Source: Gonocerus acuteangulatus (taxonomy: Eukaryota > Arthropoda > Insecta > Hemiptera > Coreidae). Taken from it: a stretch of DNA of 64,000 nucleotides. Below the pieces are notes generated by a model. The model had not been told where the DNA came from and did no database searches. It saw nothing but the letters and a program-made list of their open reading frames with translations. A program made the translations under genes and the position numbers. The DNA lies in assembly GCA_946811695.1 (NCBI GenBank), contig OX328124.1, positions 24,606,626 to 24,670,625 of the forward strand. The letters are read 5' to 3'. Positions 52,990 to 61,952 of the stretch are shown one piece after another. Within the stretch, counting starts at the first letter, position 1. The number at the start of each line of letters is the position of its first letter.

Positions 52990-55446
52990 GGCGCATCTAC
53001 ATCTAGGCCATTAGCACCGATCCAGGGTGCAGCGAGGAATTTCCCAACGACCCGTGGGATGAGAAAATTCCTGCTGCCGGATGGGAATTGAACCCACCAT
53101 CTCCCGCTTATGAGTCCAAGGTGCTAGCCACTAGAACACGGGAGACCCCTCGTAGTTAATATAAATGGACGTTAAAATTCAAATAATATTTCATTGGCCA
53201 TAACTTTTATTAAATTATATTTCAGTTTGTTACCTTTGGTTGTGGATTCGGTGGCAATTTCTTCCTCCTTATCACTTATGGTACTGCTTTGGTCAAATGT
53301 TTCTGTAAAATAAAAGCTCTTTTATGCATATTCTCCAAAAACATTAAATAACTTGTGTTCACTAGTTTGCAAAAGGCGAAGAGTTTTTGAACAGAATTAC
53401 TTTTAACTACCTCCAACACAAAAATTATATTAAGTTTATTGACGAGGTTTCATGACATTTTCCCATGAGAGACGATAGGATTTTCCCTCGACTGGAAAGG
53501 AGGATAATAGAGCGGTGGCTTACCCATGAAACATTGACTTGGATGGAGTTAACTTGAGTATGTCCCCGTTTGAAAGTGGGTACCCACTTTCTGAGGATAG
53601 GGATACTTATTCAAATCTACTGATGAGGTTAGCTTCAGCTGCATGCAAGAGTGGCATTGGCAAGCTGAGCTGGACTTACATGCTGTGCACAAAGAAGAAT
53701 GATCCTGGCTGTATATAAAACGAATTTGCAAGAGATAAGATGAGAAACAATGTTTTATGGTTTGTAATATATCTGCCTGAGCAGAAGTTGATGAGGAGCC
53801 TTGAATAATTTCCACTGCTGTATGTTCTCTTAGATTTTAGAGCCGCAATTGCGTGATTTGCTCTATAAACATGTAAGGTGCAAATAAAATAAAAGATCTA
53901 TAAAATAAAAATAAACAAATTATAGGGGGCGGGGATAACTCAGTGTTAGAGCACTCGACTAATATGCTGAAGGATTTGAGTTCAAATCCTGAGAAAGAAC
54001 TAAACATCTTTATCTTCTAGTGTCATCGTTCATGAGATAGATTCGGCCTACCTGACCGTCCCACAGTAATCAAAAAGCGCTCAAAACTCAATAACATTTG
54101 ATATTGTTCATTTAGAAACCTGAAATTGTGCACACTTACTAGTCTTATAACTACAATGAAGGTATTGAGTCACTCACATGACAAATTTTTTTGTGGCCGC
54201 CCCCGCCTCTGAACTGCACTCGGCTGGGCTCAGGGGGTCAAAACCAATAAAAAAATAAAATAAAATACATCTGCTCCTATCTCAGCCAACTTTTTTTTTT
54301 TAATTTCAGCAAAACAGTTTGAAATAATTTCCATAGGAGTAACGAAATATGCTCATCAGCTGTTGGAAATTGATCTGTCAAATACTCGCAAACATAAAGT
54401 ACACTTTTGTCATTTGAATTCAACAATATTTCAACTAGGACACAATTTTTCTATTGGATCACTTCAGACATTTTTTGAAGTCAACACTGACTTGAGCACT
54501 GCAAAAAAAAAAAAAACCGTCTTCGATCTGATTCCAATGTTTACATAGAGGTAACGCGTGTTTGTCTGTTAGTCATTTACCGAGTTAATTCCCCTCTAGC
54601 ACCGAAGTAGGCAGACTTATGCAGCTAATTTGAGTCTGGGATCTTTTTGTACATACCCACGGAATAGTTAAGCCCGAAATTAGAGAGACGCAAAAGCTAT
54701 GTGACAAAAACGAAATTTGATACGTGTAATTTTTTTACTTTTTCAGTATCCCCGTCCATGATGGTGTTTCAAAAAATACAAAAATATTTTTTTTGCCATT
54801 CGAACATCCCATTAAAACAAGAAAAACATGCATCGACCTTATCGGTCTGAAAAAGTAAAGTTGAAGGAACGATTTTGGTACATGAGGATTTGGGAAATTT
54901 TCTTTGTTTCTAGTACTTCAATGATTAACCACCGTCGTGCAATCAACGGTGGGGGCCTAAGACTCAAGAAATGGCATTCTCACGAGGTATTTAACATATA
55001 TTTAAGGTGAATGGGTTCGGAGAAAATACTTCAAAAAACTAGTTTTGAGCACTTTTTGGCTATTTTTGACCACTGTGCGTCCCTAGGCTAACCCATACTT
55101 TTATTAATTGGTACCTGGAAAGAGGAAAATCAGGCAACTGGAGCATATTACTGCCCACACTATCTTTCTAGTGTGCCGAGTGGTCATGAATTAGATACCT
55201 CTGCAATATCTGCCCCTAAGGGCCTACGTGGCCTGTTAAGGGACTGATTTATTTTTTTTTTTTTAACAAATTACACAAACAATAAATTAAACCTATTCAT
55301 GCCCATTAAAATTACCAACACCAGCATTAATTGCAACAGAATTCAAGCATGGTTACCTTTGGTTGTGGAATCAACACCATCTTCTTTCTGATAATTAGTA
55401 TTGTTTTTCTTTTCATCATCTATGCTATCGGATTCGGACAAAGAAG
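37963..55446 (-). CDS. Pacifastin-like multidomain protease inhibitor with repeated linker exons (5' partial)
   Basis: Thirteen exons were found, listed in transcript order. Linker exons: 55357-55446, 53234-53302, 51991-52059, 51289-51357, 50378-50446, 48421-48489, 48006-48074, 46301-46369. Pacifastin-domain exons: 45568-45723, 42747-42866, 40549-40671, 38621-38743. Terminal exon: 37963-38051 (stop TGA). Every junction is phase 1 and the joined frame is open for 393 codons. The domain exons fit C-x9-C-N-x-C-x-C-x(7-8)-C-T-x3-C; for example the first reads CNKCICKRGLFPKCTTRKC. SRRTR before that domain could be a basic processing site. Family role: small secreted inhibitors of trypsin/chymotrypsin-like proteases, including immune cascade proteases. 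The residues at the usual reactive site are Thr, Gln, Asn and His, so inhibition may be lost or altered. The signal-peptide exon was not found and should lie above 55446. The tail is a 29-residue Asp/Tyr-rich segment. Confidence 0.85.
38960..39035 (-). mobile_element. SINE family B, 3' fragment
   Basis: TATTTAAATTTTAACGTCCA and the following bases are the reversed family-B tail. Confidence 0.6.
39036..39489. other. Intron, unassigned
   Basis: AT-rich intronic sequence of the pacifastin-like gene; nothing recognised. Confidence 0.4.
39490..39700. mobile_element. Foldback MITE family F, inverted pair
   Basis: TAGCACTTTCCTCTGAAGG at the left faces its reversed counterpart near 39675. The centre, ACCCCCATTAAAATTTATAT against AAATTTTAAAGGGGGGTC, pairs. 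Half-copies occur at 26338, 27370 and 50725. Confidence 0.75.
39755..40385. mobile_element. Decayed relative of the large TIR/foldback element
   Basis: Contains the internal landmarks of 2657-7235 in a diverged form: AAAGTATTATATAAAAGAAA, ATGCCTTTATAATTAG, GAAGATGTCTAGGAG, and a terminus near ATGTTTAGAACATCAAAATA. Confidence 0.65.
40672..42173. other. Intron between pacifastin-domain exons, unassigned
   Basis: No exon-like sequence with six cysteines was found here. Short ORFs (for example 41548-41748, 41761-41961) have no recognised similarity. Confidence 0.4.
42174..42535 (+). mobile_element. Helentron-like non-autonomous element
   Basis: 5' end ATCTATATATATAAAAATCATG, two copies of the phrase CGATTTTGAC..AAACTTGGCACAC, and a 3' end GGTGTAGCATGGCTTGCCAG like the reversed 23563 terminus. 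Confidence 0.65.
43530..44060. repeat. Dispersed repeat family R, fragment
   Basis: Shares 'TCTCGAAAACGGTTTAGGAA', TTGGAGTAAGGAAG and GATGGGGCAATGTCAATTGG with the other copies. Confidence 0.6.
44405..45094. mobile_element. hAT-like non-autonomous element, 690 bp
   Basis: Ends CAGTGTTGGGC and GCCCAACACTG are perfect inverted repeats, and an exact 8-bp duplication, ATGAGAGG, flanks it (44397-44404, 45095-45102). The interior has no ORF. A fragment with a similar end is at 57775-57930. Confidence 0.92.
45095..45567. other. Intron, old dispersed repeat
   Basis: The text GTCAGGCAAG..GAGATAGTGTT..TATCAATACTT recurs at 55675-55730, so this is an old repeat split by the hAT insertion. No coding sequence. 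Confidence 0.5.
46000..46215 (+). mobile_element. Helentron-like 5' fragment
   Basis: Starts ATCTATATAAAAATCAGGTG and has two degraded copies of the ATTGGCACACAGGTAGGTCT phrase, like 42174-42330. Confidence 0.6.
46221..46300 (-). repeat. Purine-rich (G/A) tract at the donor of linker exon 8
   Basis: On the - strand the intron starts GTAAGGAGAGGG and continues as about 75 bases of pure G and A, including G runs of up to 11. It begins inside the donor site itself. Confidence 0.9.
46591..47165 (-). pseudogene. Endonuclease (EEP-type) fragment of a mobile element
   Basis: The - strand reads a 107-codon segment with GQRVLLVTAYISPDTPINYI, then in another frame LLSGDIYLDLKKKENHRFV. In EEP endonucleases these positions are the 'VAVYISP' strand and the 'GDFN' motif; here the motif is GDIY, so the catalytic Asn is lost. 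Such domains accompany Helentron PIF1 proteins and non-LTR elements in insects. Which of the two is uncertain. Confidence 0.6.
47166..48005. other. Intron between linker exons 7 and 8, mostly duplicated intron units
   Basis: Contains another copy of the intron block (GGTACTTATTGGAAATTTAG, TTCAAAGAAAATAATTACAG) found beside the other linker exons, but no additional linker exon. No other gene. Confidence 0.5.
48122..48300 (+). mobile_element. SINE family B, partial
   Basis: B box GCGTTTGATTCCC, AAAAAAGAAAAGGCATCATC, CCTATCCTGGCTAGA and the TTAAAATTTAAAT tail; the head is degraded. Confidence 0.8.
48656..50030 (+). pseudogene. R2-superfamily retroelement, C-terminal part of pol with REL endonuclease
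   Basis: An open frame from about 48656 (ESETYKYLGI, then AINTWAIPSLTYSFGVIKWS) shifts by one base at an A7 run (49030-49036) and continues to the stop at 50006-50008. The second part holds a CX2CX8HX4C knuckle (Cys109, Cys112, His121, Cys126 of the 301-codon frame) and a PD-(D/E)XK-like core, PDILIID..TADIIDISVP (PD 195-196). These are the hallmarks of R2/R4/NeSL-type elements. The RT catalytic core is absent, so this is a 5'-truncated insertion. An A-rich tail follows 50008. It lies in the pacifastin-gene intron on the opposite strand. Confidence 0.85.
50131..50307 (+). mobile_element. SINE family A, near full length
   Basis: GGGGTCTCCCGTGGTCTAGT, B box GGTTCGATCCCC, GATGTCGGCGCTAATGGCC and a poly(A) tail. 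A short internal deletion removes part of the tRNA-like head. Confidence 0.85.
50725..50825 (-). repeat. MITE family F half-copy
   Basis: GGGGATCATTTTCGGTG … CATCATGAGTGCAACCTTAA matches the right half of 39490-39700. Confidence 0.65.
50836..50882. repeat. Poly(T) run
   Basis: About 46 T, followed by a reversed SINE-A 3' scrap (AAGGCGCATGAACACA). Confidence 0.85.
51130..51199. repeat. (TA)n microsatellite
   Basis: TA run inside the duplicated intron unit; the equivalent position in the next unit (51845) carries another. Confidence 0.95.
51440..51800. repeat. Dispersed repeat family R, fragment
   Basis: TTCGATGACATTGCCCCATC, TTCTAACCATTTTTAAGATA and CATGCCTATTAATAGATTTT match the reversed family. 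Part of this block (51630-51800) is duplicated from 50925-51080. Confidence 0.6.
51845..51896. repeat. (TA)n microsatellite
   Basis: Second TA run in the duplicated intron units. Confidence 0.95.
52250..52620 (-). pseudogene. Non-LTR retroelement RT C-terminal fragment (RTE-like)
   Basis: On the - strand: SIANIRRRDRAKCSDIRKRT, then SKWKWPGHLLRCRDDRWSYY, then in a neighbouring frame RGRQVKRWSDSFKKTAGPTW. This is the well-known 'KWKWAGH…RWSDDIKK' tail of insect endonuclease/reverse transcriptases. It has a frameshift after about 52435 and stops. RTE-like assignment is moderate. Confidence 0.7.
52752..53190 (+). mobile_element. SINE family B interrupted by a SINE-A insertion
   Basis: The head and body (B box TGTTCGATTCC, AAAAAAGAAAAGTCATCAGC, CCTATCCTGGCTAGA) run to 52930; the tail resumes at 53151 with ATAAATGGACGTTAAAATTC. 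Confidence 0.85.
52931..53151 (-). mobile_element. SINE family A nested in SINE-B
   Basis: Poly(T) of ~57, then ACGGCGCATCTACATCTAGG, GGAATTGAACCC (reversed B box) and CACGGGAGACCC. GTAGTTAA flanks both sides as target duplication. Confidence 0.9.
53303..53933. other. Intron, unassigned
   Basis: Nothing assigned. A - strand ORF (53549-53815) is open but resembles no family I recognise and has no pacifastin spacing of cysteines. Confidence 0.35.
53934..55262 (+). mobile_element. tRNA-Ile-derived SINE interrupted by a Transib-like element
   Basis: The head (GGATAACTCAGTGTTAGAGC, loop CTAATAT, GAGTTCAAATCC) to 54061 and the body from 55078 (CGTCCCTAGGCTAACCC to the T-rich end near 55262) match the intact SINE at 8733-9079. 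Confidence 0.88.
54062..55077. mobile_element. Transib-like non-autonomous DNA element, 1016 bp
   Basis: The left end is CACAGTAATCAAAAAGCGCT then CAAAACT. The right end reversed is CACAGTGGTCAAAAATAGCC then AAAAAGTGCTCAAAACT. A perfect 5-bp duplication, CGTCC, flanks it (54057-54061, 55078-55082). Five-bp GC-rich duplications and CACWRTG-type ends are Transib traits. Short ORFs inside (54363-54548, 54828-55010) resemble no known transposase. Confidence 0.75.
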
Positions 55447-57774
55447 CTGTAAAATAAAAGCACCTGCAAGCATGATATAGAGAATGAAAAAAACATAATG
55501 TGTAAAACATTTTTTCCACAGCTATAGCCTGTTCAGATAAACATCTGGGCGGGAATTTTTTCCTGCACTCTCTCTTCCGTTCCGCCATTTGCAAAGCCTT
55601 TTAATGATCAAACATTTAATGCGAATCACTAAAAAAACTTATTTTGTCTTGTTTAGGAGCAGGAAAGGCTTTGTGAGGTCAGGCAAGGGGAGATAGTGTT
55701 TTATGATTATCAATACTTGAGCAAAGCTAAGGCTGAAAAAAATTTAAACTATAATGTTCCCGATTCCACAAGCAAGGAGACTGGGGTTTTGGTTATAACA
55801 GGGAGTTCTTTGCGCTACTTTTACTGCCTCTCAGGAATTTAGGCCACACCCATTCCCTCCTTACCCCCTACAACTACTCCATCTTATTGAACAGGCTTTA
55901 GCATAAATACATAAACTGCAGACCCATAGCAGACATTTTGTTATATAAAAAATATAATTCAGAAAAAAAAAAATTGTCAAAAGTTCTATAGCCTAGTTAC
56001 AACTTAATAAATACATAATTTCATTGGCTCAAAAATCCTTTTCCAATAGGAGTTGAAGGCTTTCAAAAATGCTTCTAGTAATTGTTCATCTCTTGAGGAG
56101 TTTGCTTTAAAAAATAATTGAAATTACCTACCTATTTTATTGCTTTATTGCCCTATTGCACTCGTTGAGAGAGCAGCTCAATATACCAAAATTCATTTGG
56201 AGAGAATAATTGCGAATCAAGCCTATATTGCGCAATTTATATCACTTGTAACAAGGTTGAGGCACTTTTTAAATCAAGACCTTTGATGTCTCTATCATGT
56301 GTGCCTGGGAATCGAGAGGTTCTGATTACTGAAGAGTCCGCTGACGTCTCCACCAGTTAAAGACATTCTTTTAATCAATGACGGCACACTCCGCCACATC
56401 CAACTGAAAAAGCTCCGGGTTTTAGAGGTCAGATTAGGAAACATTGGGTATTAGATAACCTATCTACTCTTCAAGCTCGTTCCAAATTTCCACACATAAT
56501 ACTCACAATATTTGCGAAGCTAATGCCCTTAAGAAAGGATTATGAAGGTTTTCCATTGAGCTCGTAAATTGGCTGAACAACTATGTAAAAAGTCTGTGGA
56601 GAATATGAATAGCTACTGGTCAAGTAGTACAACCTGTCATTATCGTATCTCAATAAGTAATGTTAATTATTAAATTTAAATTTTTTATTTGTTTTGTATA
56701 CACTGTGCGGCAAATCAAACATTGTACTTTTGAAAGGTTGGTAGTTCCTATGTGGTTGGGGTAGAAATGTGAAAAGGGGTTTCATTCTGCAGGATGGGCT
56801 CAGCTGTTGACAGTTGTTACTATGTTTTGGTCCGGTGAAGATCGAGGTTCTATCCTCACTTAAAGCACCAATCATTGCAGTCAACACCAGGAGTCTTCTT
56901 CCAGCAATCCTCTATACAATCCACTCTCCTTTTCTGTCCAGCTCAGTAACGTTGTAATCACATTATAGTAAGCAGTCTGTAATCTTTTCCCAATAATTTT
57001 TTCTTTTCAAAGTTGTTGAGTGATAATTCTTAAATATTACTAAGAAGGCTTTCAGGCTATATGTTAAACAAGCCCTTTGTGTCACCGTATATGTAATTAA
57101 AAATTGCAGAAGGTCATTATTAATAAACCAGGACTAAGTCTGTTTCAAAACGTTTATTGTAAATCTACATTTCCCTGTCCTATTTGATGCCTCATCAGGA
57201 GCTAACAACTAAAACTTGGTCATATTTATAAAAATTATAAAAACCACCCTTGGCAGTTTTGAGGAGAGCCAGCAAGAACAATCACTCCAGCTATCTATGC
57301 CTTGATAAAAAATTATTTCCAAAAGATAGTAACTAATTGTGAAATCGAATGGTACCCTATTTTTTCTATTTCAATTCATCTACTTCTGAATAAATAGACA
57401 AATTTACTCTAAGAGAAAATGTTTTATTAACAACTTTTTCCATATAATATGTTTATTCTCTTTTGTTTTCCATTTAGTCGTACTTTTTTTTTTTTTTTGG
57501 TTTTCAAGAATGTTCAAATTAAATTTGAGGTCAGTTTTAATCTTTTATGTAATTAAAAAAAAATGTTGAACCTACTACAAAAACATATTCCCATGCCTTT
57601 GGATATGTAACTTAATTTTTTGGTTTACAACGGGTTGTATGCAGTTCAATATGACATTTTTGTTCCTCTTTTTTCTTGTATATATCATTTTTTGGTTATC
57701 ATTTTTTTCTGGTTATAATGTGTTCATTCAAGGAATGTATTAATTGTATTTAATGTTGAATTTATTCCAATCAG
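55447..57774. other. Upstream part of the pacifastin-like gene, no exon found
   Basis: This should contain the 5' exon(s) unless they lie outside the window, but no convincing signal-peptide exon with a phase-1 donor was seen. 55620-55860 holds the old repeat also seen at 44370 and 45095. Confidence 0.4.
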
Positions 57775-57930
57775 TTTTGGGCAATTACTTGAGTAAGTAG
57801 TTACTTGAGTAATTTTAATAAGTAAAAATTTAATCGTTACTCATAAATCAAATTTTTAATCATCACTCTCAAAAATGAGTGATTACTCTTAATTGTTACC
57901 TACTCATAACTCATCATTCATTTGTCAAGA
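57775..57930. mobile_element. hAT-like terminal fragment
   Basis: CAGTTTTGGGCAATTACTTG and repeated (G)AGTAATT words resemble the end of the 44405-45094 element. No right end found. Confidence 0.5.
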
Positions 57931-58829
57931 TCTAAATGATCACCGCTGAAACTACCAACATTTTCAAATACTGGTTAGGAAAGAAACTGGGAGATGGCCG
58001 AAATCTGTTGGCTGATTTTTTCTTTTAATTGATGTAACAGTGCCCTCGTATATTATAAAACACAAGAAAATCGTTTATAAATAGTCAGCCAAAAAACATT
58101 GACATTTTGGGAGATAAATAAAAGGAGCAAAGACATACACCAATCAATTTTACATTTAGGAACTATTCTGTTTTACATTTCGGAAATTGACTTCTTCACC
58201 TTCTAGTACCGAAGGTAGGTGGGTGATACACATACCCACCATGGTGGGATCTCTTGATACAGCTGGTTTCAACGGAAGGTTGGCTCCTTGGAATGTTTAT
58301 AAATTTTAAAAATGGACCACAACTGAGTTTGAGTGATAAACTCCTGATGAGTTGCCAAATAGGGGTTTATCAATTACTGCCCGTCAGCGATTGATAAGCG
58401 AAGTGAGTGAGACAAAATATCACAAAACCTCTTGGCATTGTAAAAAGTGATGAAAGGAATTATTTTAAATTCCTCGAGATAAACATTAACGAAGAGGCTA
58501 TGAAGAAGTGCCTTGGTTTAACTGGAATCCTCAGAGAGAAAACAAGAGTCCTCAAATGCTTCAAGTTTCTAGCCACCTGCAAGAAGACATATGTATTTCC
58601 AAAATTTATATTTTTCTATTTGATTTTAAGTAAAAACTTTTAAATGTAGAACTATAGATTGTTACATAAATCAAAATATAAGGACTTGTAAACCTTCTAC
58701 AACTCTTCAACTCATTTTAGTAACAAAATATTTTAGAAGTTTTATATAGGTTTAGTTTTTATACTAAAAATTATAAAATATATTATCAAAATTATCCAAT
58801 AGGTTTGTCAGGTGAGAAGGTTTTCTAAT
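57931..58829. other. Unassigned
   Basis: A 78-codon + strand ORF at 58407-58643 is Lys-rich without recognised similarity. Nothing else seen. Confidence 0.35.
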
Positions 58830-59053
58830 TCATGCAAGCAAAAGGTTCTCGTAGGCTGAGGCTATTAGTATTTTAACCCAGATTCCCCTGACGTCCTTCT
58901 GGAAGGGTAATACGCTTTTAGCGCGGTTCCTCCCTCCCCCATACGGAGGAACCCCGCTTATAGGGTTTATACAATGAAACAATCCGGAAGTGCCGACTAG
59001 AAAATTTCGCGTTTCAGAACCCCTAGAGACCGAAAATAACGGTGGTTCAAATT

Positions 59054-59108
<55 letters not shown>

Positions 59109-59918
59109 CTGTTCGCTCATTTTTGGCTTCCCTAATGGTCCGATTGTGATGAAATTTGGTACAAAAATCCGTCGTCCAATTTGAAAGGTCAAGTTCGTTA
59201 ACCAGCAGAATCCGCCCACTGGAAGATGGCGTTCAGGGCGAAATTCGCGCAAAAAAAATCGTAACGCTTACGTTCTTGAGTTCATAAGCTTGTAAGTACT
59301 CGTTTTATAGGCTTCTTGGGCTAGGAAAACGAATGAAACCATTTTCAAGGCGATAGCTTTAACCGTTTTCGAGAAAATTGGAAAAATAGTTTTTGAATAC
59401 CGTTTTTGGTTTGGGTACTTAGAACCATGGGATTCAGTTGAAACATTTTTTGCATGTTTGAATTTCATCAAAACTAACATGTTAAACTTTTGGTTACATT
59501 TGGAGTTAAGGAAGGGTTAGAATAAAATATTTTATTAGCAGACATAAAACGTTTTGGTAACTTTGTATACTTTCCTTAATATCTCGAAAAAGGTTGAGAA
59601 TCTTGGTAAACGGAAAAATACCATTAGAAAGCTTACTAAGTGCGCTACAAAAAAAGTTCTGATGAATGTTTTGATTAGGTGATGTCAATCGGAGAAATAA
59701 GTGCTTAAAACTTTAAAGTAATTGATTTCGCTTATTCGAACTGTTCTTTTTGTCTTTGATTTTGGTACTTAGAATCATGGGATTCAGGTGAAACATTTTC
59801 TGCATGTTTGAATTTTATCAAAACTAATATGTTGAAAATTTGGTTACGTTTGGAGTAAAGGAAGGATTAAAATAAAATATTTCATTTTTAGTCATGAAAA
59901 GTTTTGGGAACTTCGTAT
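58830..59918. repeat. Dispersed repeat family R, with LTR-element insertion at its 3' side
   Basis: CGCGGTTCCTCCCTCCCCCA, GGTGGTTCAAATTTG then (TA)n at 59057-59104, and 'TCCGATTGTGATGAAATTTG'. The family continues at 63164 after the LTR element. The - strand 140-codon ORF at 58830-59252 is only a read-through of this repeat. Confidence 0.7.
59057..59104. repeat. (TA)n microsatellite
   Basis: About 23 TA units. Confidence 0.95.
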
Positions 59919-60701
59919 TGTAATGATATATTACATTCAAGAAAATATTTTTAAATTCAAATAACCATCGATATTTTGAAAAGCCCGCGCAAATCACAAA
60001 CCATATATACAAATAACATCGTATTATATACGATCAAAATTAATAATATTTTTGGACAATACTGGTATACAATATATCCATATTAAATTTACATTCAGAT
60101 AACAATAAATTAATTATTTGATATTGCAAAAAACATAATTATTATCTTTATATATAATCCAACAAACTGCGGAAGTTAGAAAAAATAAAGGACGCCACAC
60201 TTTCCCGCTCGAACGAAGCGTCACTCTAGTCTCAGCAGTCATAGGGAGAAGAAGTCAGTCTATTCCCAACATTCATGGAATGAGGAGCTGGGGTCTGTCC
60301 TCAGTAAATTACAGTGGAGAGTTGATTCTCAGCAACGACATAGATAAGAAGTCTGTTGATTCTCAGCGTTGGTCGAATGCAGAGCTCTCCTCCAAGGAAT
60401 ACGGAGTGTATTGAGGTTTTGTTGGAAGCGGATTGATTTAGAGGTAAAAATTGTTTTTTTTGTAGTTGTCGATTATTTTATTATTGTTTTTGTGTATTTT
60501 AATATTGTTTTGTATTTATGAATTGTCTAAGAATCAATATTATATACTTTATTCACTTGGAACTTTTATCCCTGAGATTAATTTAAATTTATGTAATAAA
60601 AGTAATTACAATTGTTTCATTCTTTTTATTAAAATAATTAATCTTAACGGTTATTGGCGACCCAACGTGGCGCAATCTTTTTATAATAATTAATCATTAC
60701 A
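59919..60701 (+). repeat. 5' LTR
   Basis: TG…CA ends (TGTAATGATATATTACATTC … AATCATTACA). Near its 3' end (about 60654-60674) it carries TTGGCGACCCAACGTGGCGC, a degenerate primer-site-like sequence. Confidence 0.93.
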
Positions 60702-60706
60702 TTTAA

Positions 60707-60724
60707 TGGCGCCCAACGTGGGGC
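60707..60724 (+). promoter_or_regulatory. Primer binding site, tRNA-Lys(CTT)-type
   Basis: TGGCGCCCAACGTGGGGC, 5 bases after the LTR, matches the complement of a tRNA-Lys 3' end including CCA. Confidence 0.8.
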
Positions 60725-60800
60725 CGAGTGAATTAAAATTAAAATCAGTAAATAAATATTAAAAATAAAATTTTAAAAATAATTTTTTTTTATAATAAAA

Positions 60801-61952
60801 ATGTCTGACGTGAATATTGAACAAATTCAAAATAACGGTGAGGAAAATAGTATAGAATCACCGGAATACGTATTTTTTACAACACCGGGAGAAATAAATA
60901 TTATAGTCGAAACACGTGAAAACGAATTGCAGGAGGATGATGCAATAGCATTCAGAGAATCGGCGGGTTCCTTAGGAAAGGAAATTCTATCCAATGGCGG
61001 GAATCATGCTTCCGAAAGGGATAATGAGATGCATCCTCAAGGCCTAGAACATTTGATGAGGCTATTATTGGAACAAAATAAAAAATTGGAAAATAAAATT
61101 GACGCAAATAGGATCGAACTAAAGTCCGAATTAAGTAAAATTGACGCAAATAGGATCGAACAAAATAAAGAACTAAAGTTCGAATTAAGTAAAAATAATA
61201 AAAAATTGGACGATTTATGTAATGCTTTAAATAATATGGGTAAAAATCAGAATGAAGAGACGATAGAGTTGGAAAAATCGAATAATAACTTTTTTAATAA
61301 AAATAATATAAGTATTGAAGAAATTATTGAGATTAATGAAAATAATAATGAAAATGTAATTAAAAATACCGGAAATGACGATACATTAATAAATAATGAC
61401 AATTTAAATGAAACTATAAAATACAGTTTAAATATTAATGATAGTAGTAATGACCAAATATTAGAAGATAAAATATTGATTGAAAATAAAAATGACTATA
61501 ATTGTTTAATAAATGAAGATGGTACAATTCAAGAAAAAATATTAACTGAAGTAAATAATGATAATGAGGGTACAAATGAAATAATTAATAAAAAGATAAT
61601 AAATGATAATTTCAAAAATACAATAAGAACAAAATTTATAAACAAAATGATGAAACAAAATAAAATTGAAAAATTATCTGATAACTATAAATTCAAAATA
61701 AATGAAAAGAGTTATAATAAAAGAAGTGGAAATATACCAATGAAGAAACTGAATAGAACTATTAATAATAATAATAATTTAAAGATTTTGAATGTCAAAT
61801 TTGGAAATAAAATAAAAATTCTTTATAAATATAAAAGACAACTTGGAATAGAAAAAAATTCAAAGCTAAATCGGCCTCCAAGGAAAAGAATAAAACACTT
61901 TTATAGAAAGAAATTGGACTGCTGCAAAGAAAATATTAACGACCAGGAATAA
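60801..61952 (+). CDS. LTR-element ORF, 383 residues, gag-like start, no pol
   Basis: The first ATG after the primer site starts a single open frame with a TAA stop. The N-terminal third is acidic, followed by a predicted coiled coil with an 18-residue direct repeat (KIDANRIE-type, near residues 97-130). The middle is an Asn/Ile/Glu-rich low-complexity stretch, and the C-terminus is basic (RPPRKRIKHFYRKKLDCC). No zinc knuckle, protease, RT or integrase motif is visible. I infer a gag N-terminus joined to a pol-terminus or env-less tail after internal deletion; the origin of the C-terminal part is not recognised. Mobilisation, if any, would rely on a related full element. Confidence 0.75.
   Translation: MSDVNIEQIQNNGEENSIESPEYVFFTTPGEINIIVETRENELQEDDAIAFRESAGSLGKEILSNGGNHASERDNEMHPQGLEHLMRLLLEQNKKLENKIDANRIELKSELSKIDANRIEQNKELKFELSKNNKKLDDLCNALNNMGKNQNEETIELEKSNNNFFNKNNISIEEIIEINENNNENVIKNTGNDDTLINNDNLNETIKYSLNINDSSNDQILEDKILIENKNDYNCLINEDGTIQEKILTEVNNDNEGTNEIINKKIINDNFKNTIRTKFINKMMKQNKIEKLSDNYKFKINEKSYNKRSGNIPMKKLNRTINNNNNLKILNVKFGNKIKILYKYKRQLGIEKNSKLNRPPRKRIKHFYRKKLDCCKENINDQE

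Larger units (their letters stand above)
46301..53302 (-). repeat. Tandem array of seven 69-nt linker exons
   Basis: Each exon is exactly 69 nt, phase 1 at both ends, and encodes a 23-residue unit of the form ETFDQSST-x-SDKEEEIA-x-ESTTK. Introns also repeat: AGCTTTTATTTTACAG before and CCAAAGGTAATAAAC after nearly every copy, with a further shared block (TTCAAAGAAAATAACTAAAG, TTGGAAATTTAG) and (TA)n runs. So exon plus flanks were duplicated as units of 415 to over 900 bp. The last copy (46301-46369) is the most diverged. Confidence 0.93.

Noticed and set aside
53549..53815. Additional cysteine-containing pacifastin exon on the - strand
   Set aside because: The cysteine spacing (C-x2-C-x6-C-x-C-x2-C) does not fit the pacifastin pattern and there are no phase-1 splice sites at suitable places.
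58830..59252. 140-codon - strand ORF
   Set aside because: It reads through a (TA)n run as an Ile-Tyr repeat within a repeat family; not a real protein.
60466..60693. 75-codon ORF repeated at 62928-63155
   Set aside because: It lies inside the LTRs, at the same place in both copies, and is hydrophobic AT-rich sequence without a plausible role.
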